A DNA stretch of 64,000 nt from Poecilobothrus nobilitatus (taxonomy: Eukaryota > Arthropoda > Insecta > Diptera > Dolichopodidae): positions 1,736,001-1,800,000 of the forward strand of contig OX352773.1 in assembly GCA_947095535.1 (NCBI GenBank), given 5' to 3'. This document shows positions 58,724-64,000 of this stretch, piece by piece (positions within the stretch are counted from its first letter, which is position 1; the number at the start of each line of letters is the position of its first letter). The position numbers and the translations under genes are program-made. Below the pieces are notes generated by a model, which was given only the letters and a program-made list of their open reading frames with translations, was not told where the DNA came from and searched no databases.

Positions 58724-60353
58724 AAAACGAGGAAGAATACAGTTGCCTTTGTCAACTCTTAGATACCCGTACGAACCGTTAGTATATTCACAGCCTGTCA
58801 CTCTGCTTACAATATTATTTTTTTAACATTTTAGTATTTTAAAATAATTTGGGTGAATTTTATAATTTCTAGAACTATGGGTTGTACATATATTCAAACT
58901 ATATGTTTATACATTCTTCAAAAGCAGATTTTAACCTTCCACATAACGATTATCAATCCAAAACTTTTTCAAACCAGTAAACTTTTTCAGTACCAGTACT
59001 TTTTAGTACCATTTATTACTGAGCGGTAAATGTATATTAAATTTACTAAGTACAAAATAGTAAATATAATTTTAAATATTATATTATATTATATTATATT
59101 TAAATATTCCATTGACAGAATAATTTCTTATAAGTACAATAAAATACATATATGTATGTAAATACGGCGCTATATAATATACATCTATACTCTTATCATT
59201 CATTCATCAGTGACATATACGATATGTAAATAAACATGATATTATATAAGTATGTATATATATAAATATCATATAAATAAAAATTCTTCAAGCAACCGTT
59301 ATGTTGTTTATTTATTTACATTTTTTTGTACTACGCATTATATCCTCAACAATTTCAAATTATCGAGTAAAACAATATGCAAAAAAATCGTTATAGAAAT
59401 TTGTTAGAAAATTTAAAAATATCATGTAACACTTTCGTCAATTATAAAATAACCCTATATTATTAAAAAATGTTGTTAACAGAAATAAGAGTATAATGTT
59501 GAAGCTTTAATTTTTGTGTATTACTTCAAAAAAATTTTAACAGGTGTTCAAGTTACAGGTGTTTAAAAATAGAAAATGTTCAGTTTTTGACCACTTACAG
59601 CTCCTAAACGGGAGATGATACAAAAAAAATTTCTGAGATGACTCATACTTATTTTCAAATATCTAACTTTTGTCAAAATTTCAAGTTTCCAACTTAAACC
59701 GTTTAGAAGATAGAAGGGTTAAAGGATTTTGCAAAATTTTAGTTTCGCATAACGGTAAATTAAGACACCGTATGCCACCTCTATATATTAATTGTATACA
59801 TACTTTTAAAGCTAATAAAAGAAGTAATCGTTTGGCGTTTTGAAAATGAAGATATACCTTACACAACTTGTGCTATAACAATTTAAATATAGAGCTTTTT
59901 TGAACCTTTGGGGAGCTGTAGCTCCGTAACGGGTGGAGCTACGAAAAAAAGTTATTAAAAATAAAATTAATATTTTTGTGAGATCTATCAGTAGTTAAAA
60001 TTTCATAGCTCTATTTCAAAAAAAGTGTGGGGATCTAAAAGTTAGGTGTTCGAGAGCTATCCTAAGTTTTGGTCCAAACTCAACCAAAAAAAGTAGGTTG
60101 TAATACTAATTGGTAAAAGTATTTGTAATAACCTACAAATTGCTCCTAGAATATTTTGTGTAAATTTCAAGATTCTAGCTTCCTTAGTTTTTGAGTTAGC
60201 GTGCTGACGGACGGACGGACGGACATGGCTCAAAAGTCTTAGAATTTTTTTCTGATCCGATCCATACCTTTGAAGGTATATCTAGCTCGCTTATTTCGAG
60301 GTGTTACAAACGGAGGAGTAATTTTATTATACCCGATCCTATTGCACGGGTTT
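58724..60353 (-). repeat. Rep-A, copy 3 (full length, inverted)
   Basis: Reads as the reverse complement of 25164-26740 from AAAACGAGGAAGAATACAG at 58724 to the ATTATACCCGATCC region and CACGGG at 60350. Long tracts are identical by eye (for example around 59290-59370). It includes a GGACGGACGGACGGACAT run at about 60208-60226. A 30-40 bp insertion near 60098-60134 repeats a GTAATA/ACCTAC phrase. No coding sequence. Confidence 0.88.
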
Positions 60354-60664
60354 AATTACACACATCCTGCTAAAAAATAAAAAAATATATTGCTTGAATA
60401 TGCAATAATATATTACATTAGAACATAACTTTAATAATACCTAAATTAAGGAACCTTTAATAGAAATAATATTTAAGCTCGTACTTTTGAAAAGTTGACT
60501 CTGAAATTCTCTAGCAGAAATAAAATAAATTAAACGAAAATAACATATAAATAAAAAAAATCAATTTTTCATCATTTCTTCCACCAAAAGGAATTTTATT
60601 TTCCTTATTCTTGTCCACTATTGTATACATTTATCAATTCAATTATATTAATTATTAGCATCTT
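60354..60664. other. Spacer, nothing recognised
   Basis: A/T-rich and unrecognised. Confidence 0.4.
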
Positions 60665-62305
60665 ATATTATATAGTATGACAAACTGTGAATTTATAGCA
60701 ATTAAAATAGACTTAAACATTCTAAATTTATATATTCTCTTTTGCTATGTGCCTCCAAATAGCAATATAAAAGTTTACCAAGATTTCTGTTCAGTTGTTG
60801 ATTCCTTGAATAATAAATTAAATGACCGTGATGAGCTCATAATATGTGGAGACTTTAATCTTCCAAATAATTAATTGGAAACTTCATGACGATGAATGTT
60901 TTTACATTGCAATTAATATTACGTCAAATGTTGAATCGACACTCATTGATGGTTTGCTTGTATTGCTTGGTGATCAACAAGTTTTGAGTACTAAAAACTT
61001 ACTAAATAAACTATTAGAACTTCTTTTCGCTTCGGACTGGTTAAATGTAACTTATCTCTTTCGATAATTGAAAGCCACCATCCTCCTTTTAGTTTCTTAT
61101 TTCATTATAATTCTCTAAATAAATCTTCTATAAATGTAACGTATAAATACAATCTTTCTAAAACTAAATTTCCTATGCTTAATAATTACTTTCATTCAAT
61201 TGACTTTGTTCATTACTAGATACAGATTTTTTTTCGCCCTGAGGGAGGTGGGAATCTTCCAAAGATACAAAGAATTTCCCCCTTGGTAGAAAATCTTTTG
61301 CATCTGGCATATTTCCCAGTATATGGAAAAAATCTTGTATAAGATCATTTCATAAAAAGGATTCAAAAAGTAATGTATCGAATTAAAGGCCTATGGCCAA
61401 CTTTCTAACCTACCTAAATTGTTTGAGATTATGGTTTTTGATTCAATTTATGATTACTGAATTTATAGTAAATAATCAATATGGTCTTGTGAAAAAAGAT
61501 CCACTGTAACTAACCTTATAAAAACGGCTTCAACTATTTTGAAAACAATAGAAGCCGAGCACCAAACTGATATGGTTTACACTGATTTAAGTAGAGCATT
61601 TCATCTTCTTCCTCACAGTGTGATTTTTTACAAATTAAAAATTCTTAATTAAGTGGATTGACTCGTTTCTAAGCAATAGCAGCTATAGTGTTCTTTTCAG
61701 AAAACAGCGATTTCAGTATCTTTTCTTGCAAATTCAGGAGTACCACAAGGAAGTCATCAGTCATCATCATTCGGAACAGTTCCATAATAATTTACGCAAA
61801 TGAAATCAAAGATCTTCGCTCAATAAATGGTAGAAACTCTTTTCAAAAAGATTTAAATAACTTCTTGAAATGATGTAAGTATACAATAATTTAATTTAAA
61901 ATATTGATAAATGTGTTATTATTTCATTTACCCGCTCTGATAATCTAATTAACAATTATATTTTTAAGAATAAGGTAATAAAACGAGTTACTGAATTTAA
62001 TAATCTTGGTGTAACTTTTGATCATAAACTTACATTTAATTCTCACATTAACAAGATCAAGATGCTAGGATTCATTAAAAGATGGTCAAGAGAATTTAAT
62101 GACCTTAGTTTTTCCTATTCTGGAGTATACAAACCAAGTCTTTATATTATTGTTAGAATTGAAGCAATACAGAGAAAATTTCTTAGATTTCCTTTAAGAA
62201 ATCTGAATTGGGCCAATCCATTAATATTGCTTCCATATGTTGATCGACTGAAACTATTTGACTTGAATACTTTAGAATCCAGAAGAACAGTGATGGGTAT
62301 TATTT
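60665..62305 (+). pseudogene. Jockey-like LINE ORF2, decayed and interrupted
   Basis: Endonuclease part: LYILFCYVPPNSN, then DELIICGDFNLPN (about 60830-60870), WKLHDDECFYIAINITSNVE and FASDWLNV in shifted frames. A 66-bp Rep-F tail interrupts at 61222-61290. RT motif A is seen as MVYTDLSRAFHLLPHSVI (about 61570-61625), motif B as frameshifted QEYHKEVISHH, and motif C as YANE (61793-61804) instead of YADD. The C-terminal region (FNNLGVTFDHKLTFNSHINK, MLGFIKRWSREFNDL) runs to about 62305, where a Rep-F insertion cuts it off. Many frameshifts. Inactive. Confidence 0.82.
61222..61290 (-). mobile_element. Rep-F tail fragment inside a LINE
   Basis: Minus-strand sequence TACCAAGGGGGAAATTCTT, CTTTGGAAGATTCCCACCTC, CCTCAGGGCG followed by an A-run (T-run at about 61225-61233 on +). 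It is a severely 5'-truncated insertion. Confidence 0.78.
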
Positions 62306-62309
62306 TTAT

Positions 62310-62818
62310 TTTTTAAGTATTTCTTTTCCCCGAAGGGAGGTGAGAATTTTCCAAAGACACCAAGAATTTCCGCCTTGGTAGTGTTAGATTTTTACTGTCT
62401 AAACCCACCTCCCCCTTTACCCAATATAATGGGATGAAACCCTTACCGAACGCAGTATATTGGCTAGGGAGTAGGGATAGGAAAGGATAGGAAAATGAAT
62501 ACGGAAACATTGAATTGGGAGTGGGATTGTAAGGAAACAATGAATCCGCCCATTAGTATTACTATTTTGCTAACAGTGACTATAGCCGTTACAACAGTTA
62601 CAACATGTAGTAGTATATAACACCTTACTACATGAGGTAATTATTGAAGGCAACCCTCACTGTCACTGTAGCGGGTGTTATTATTGGTATTAGCATTCTT
62701 ATTAATATTATTATTATTTTACTACAGAGTCAGGACCATCAGTGGATTACAACGTGCAGCAGTATATAGCACCTTACTTACATGATATAGGTAGCCAAAG
62801 ATAGCTGCACTGTAGCAA
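62310..62818 (-). mobile_element. Rep-F, longest copy, ending at the LINE break
   Basis: On the minus strand it reads through CACTGATGGTCCTGACTC, CTACAGTGACAGTGAGG, GGCGGATTCATTGTTTCC, CCCACTCCCAATTCAATG, GGGGGAGGTGGGTTTAGACA and CTCACCTCCCTTCGGGG, and ends in an A-rich tail at about 62305-62325. An upstream block (62750-62815) is a diverged repeat of 62595-62680 (GTAGTATATARCACCTTACT phrases). It may be the 3' UTR of the minus-strand LINE at 63560-64000, with a SINE and a microsatellite between; that is inference. Confidence 0.72.
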
Positions 62819-63018
62819 CTATTATTATTATTATTATTACTATTATTGTTATTGTTACTATTATTATTATTGCTATTATATTATTACTATTATTATTATT
62901 ATTATTACTATTATTATTATTATTATTACTATTATTATTACTATTATTATATTATTACTATTATTACTATTTTTATTAATATTATTATTGTTATTATTAT
63001 TATTATTATTATTACAAC
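62818..63018. repeat. (ATT)n microsatellite
   Basis: Almost uninterrupted ATT/TAT triplets with occasional ACT. The open frame of repeated Tyr over it (62846-63052) is an artefact of the repeat, not a gene. Confidence 0.97.
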
Positions 63019-63157
63019 TATTAATTATGCGATATACATTATTACGATATAAAAGTACTACATATTTTTTTATTTATATGACCTGATCGGTGTTTGAACC
63101 CAAAACCCTTCGATTGAAAGGTTGGCGTCTTAACCACTGCGCCATGAGTCAGATAAA
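63014..63157 (-). mobile_element. tRNA-derived SINE, type II, copy 2
   Basis: On the minus strand: TGACTCATGGCGCAGTGG (A-box), hairpin CCTTTCAATCGAAGG, a B-box reading GGGTTCAAACACC, GATCAGGTCA, then a body matching 49259-49310 (AAATATGTAGTACTTTTATA). Just upstream (63158-63192) the CCACTGCGCC...GTCAGA phrase is repeated, a partial tandem copy of the head. Confidence 0.8.
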
Positions 63158-63192
63158 GTCAGATTAAAGTCAGACCACTGCGCCAAGTCAGA

Positions 63193-63559
63193 TTTATTTT
63201 GTATCAGACATTTGCTTAAACCAAGCATCAGTTATGCTGTTCATTTAGTGAAATATCACAATTAACTGAAAAAGTCATCATTTACAAGGGTTAGTATGTT
63301 AGTATATTAGTTGTTAGTAAATGATGATACTTAGATATTAAATGAACTTAATACTTAATTTGGTCATTACCACTGCTATTAATTAATGTTAGTAATGATG
63401 TTAATGGTAATAAGAAACAAGAAAAAAGCAAAGAAACTAACATGCAAGTTAGATTAAAAATGAGAGACTAATCACGCAGACTACGAGAATTAACCATGCT
63501 CGCGTAAAGGCTGGCTCTCCGTGTTAATTTGTTAATGCTAATATCGAAGAGCTCAGACC
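63193..63559 (-). other. Probable 3' UTR of the minus-strand LINE
   Basis: No coding content. On the minus strand it continues directly from the RT C-terminus (63560) through ACGCGAGCATGGTTAATTC to TTACCATTAACATC-type triplet-like repeats. The call is inferred from position. Confidence 0.45.
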
Positions 63560-64000
63560 TTGAGGTAGTCTCTCTAACTCAAGGTCTAACGCGAAATAGG
63601 CTCAAATTTTCCATAATCTGTAGAATGGTGTGACACATTAAAAAGCTCGACCAATCTAAAATTATTCAGATGTTCTCTAAACCTCATTTGTTCGCGAATA
63701 GAGAATAGACGGCGTGACTGGAGGGAGTTCAAATTAATCAAATTGCGTAAAGCGAAACGAAGAAATCTTTTTTGGACCGATTCAATACGTGAAATATCTA
63801 TATCGCGATATGGAGACTATAATTGGCTCGAGTATTCAAGTATGGGTCTTACATAAGTAGTAAAAAGTAGCTTAGTGATATAGGGATTAGAAAACTTTTT
63901 TGACCAACGCATAATAAATCCAAGAGTTGAGTTAGCTTTATTTATTATGGAGTAAAGATAATAGAAAGAGAGCCAATTTCATATAAACTTTTTTACTATG
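63560..64000 (-). pseudogene. Jockey-like LINE ORF2, C-terminal part, runs off the window
   Basis: One minus-strand frame is open for some 135 codons except for a single TAG at 63817-63819. It reads INKANSTLGFIMRWSKKFSN, LLFTTYVRPILEYSSQL-stop-SPYR, then ISRIESVQKRFLRFALRNL, SRRLFSIREQMRFREHLNNF and RLVELFNVSHHSTDYGKF, ending at a stop near 63600. This is the typical post-RT C-terminal domain of Jockey-clade elements. The palm lies beyond position 64000. The stop stands where the family has Trp (LW-SPYR), so a single TGG to TAG change explains it. The best-preserved LINE C-terminus here and probably a younger insertion. Confidence 0.88.

Noticed and set aside
60208..60226. GGAC/GTCC array as an independent microsatellite
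   Set aside because: It is an internal part of every Rep-A and Rep-B terminal module and is annotated there.
62846..63052. Open reading frame of almost pure Tyr and Leu
   Set aside because: A direct consequence of the (ATT)n microsatellite.
1..64000. CRISPR array, bacterial operon or phage-like defence system
   Set aside because: No regularly spaced short repeats with unique spacers, no ribosome-binding sites with tight gene packing, and composition and content are clearly insect nuclear DNA.

Overview
This window is a piece of an AT-rich eukaryotic, almost certainly insect, nuclear genome. A dipteran is my best guess because several noncoding repeats carry GTCY-type (GTCC/GTCT) arrays beside A/T-rich tracts, a layout reminiscent of the mini-me-type elements described in flies; this is inference. 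There are no operons and no compact genes. I support only one piece of a host protein-coding gene: a 473-bp internal exon (53862-54334, + strand) coding for most of a Spondin_N domain, closest to arthropod M-spondin/spondin-2-like proteins. It sits in introns filled with transposon debris.

The rest is repeats in many stages of decay. Left third (1-17000): mosaic noncoding repeats (1-1110), two damaged copies of one LINE family (1960-4456 and 7351-9975) around a TIR-bearing noncoding repeat (5740-7090), a complete but internally deleted Ty3/gypsy-type LTR retrotransposon on the minus strand (11367-15031, 5-bp target duplication ATAAT), and a piggyBac-like transposase remnant cut by another repeat (15679-17005). 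Middle (17000-40000): long gene-free A/T-rich stretches with a decayed LINE fragment (21535-22290), three noncoding families that I call Rep-A, Rep-B and Rep-C, LINE-tail fragments (Rep-F), a Helitron-like 3' terminus (36392) and a minus-strand Helitron Rep-domain pseudogene (38426-39255).

Right third (40000-64000): more Rep-A/B/C copies, a Helitron-like or TIR-like unit (40055-40853), tRNA-derived SINE-like elements (42640, 49186, 51060, 63014) and another tRNA-like unit (51225), a head-to-tail dimer of a short inverted-repeat element (47985-48661), a Tigger/jerky-like transposase tail (49878-50213), the spondin exon, and five non-LTR reverse transcriptase remnants (40880, 51655, 55955, 60665 and, on the minus strand, 63560-64000).

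I see no intact transposase, reverse transcriptase or CRISPR-like system. The most system-like signal is the Rep-A/Rep-B group. Its members share both termini and a subterminal inverted ATACCCGTAYGA motif but carry different interiors. One pair of Rep-A copies looks nearly identical in inverted orientation about 32 kb apart. That pattern fits non-autonomous elements mobilised by one unseen enzyme.
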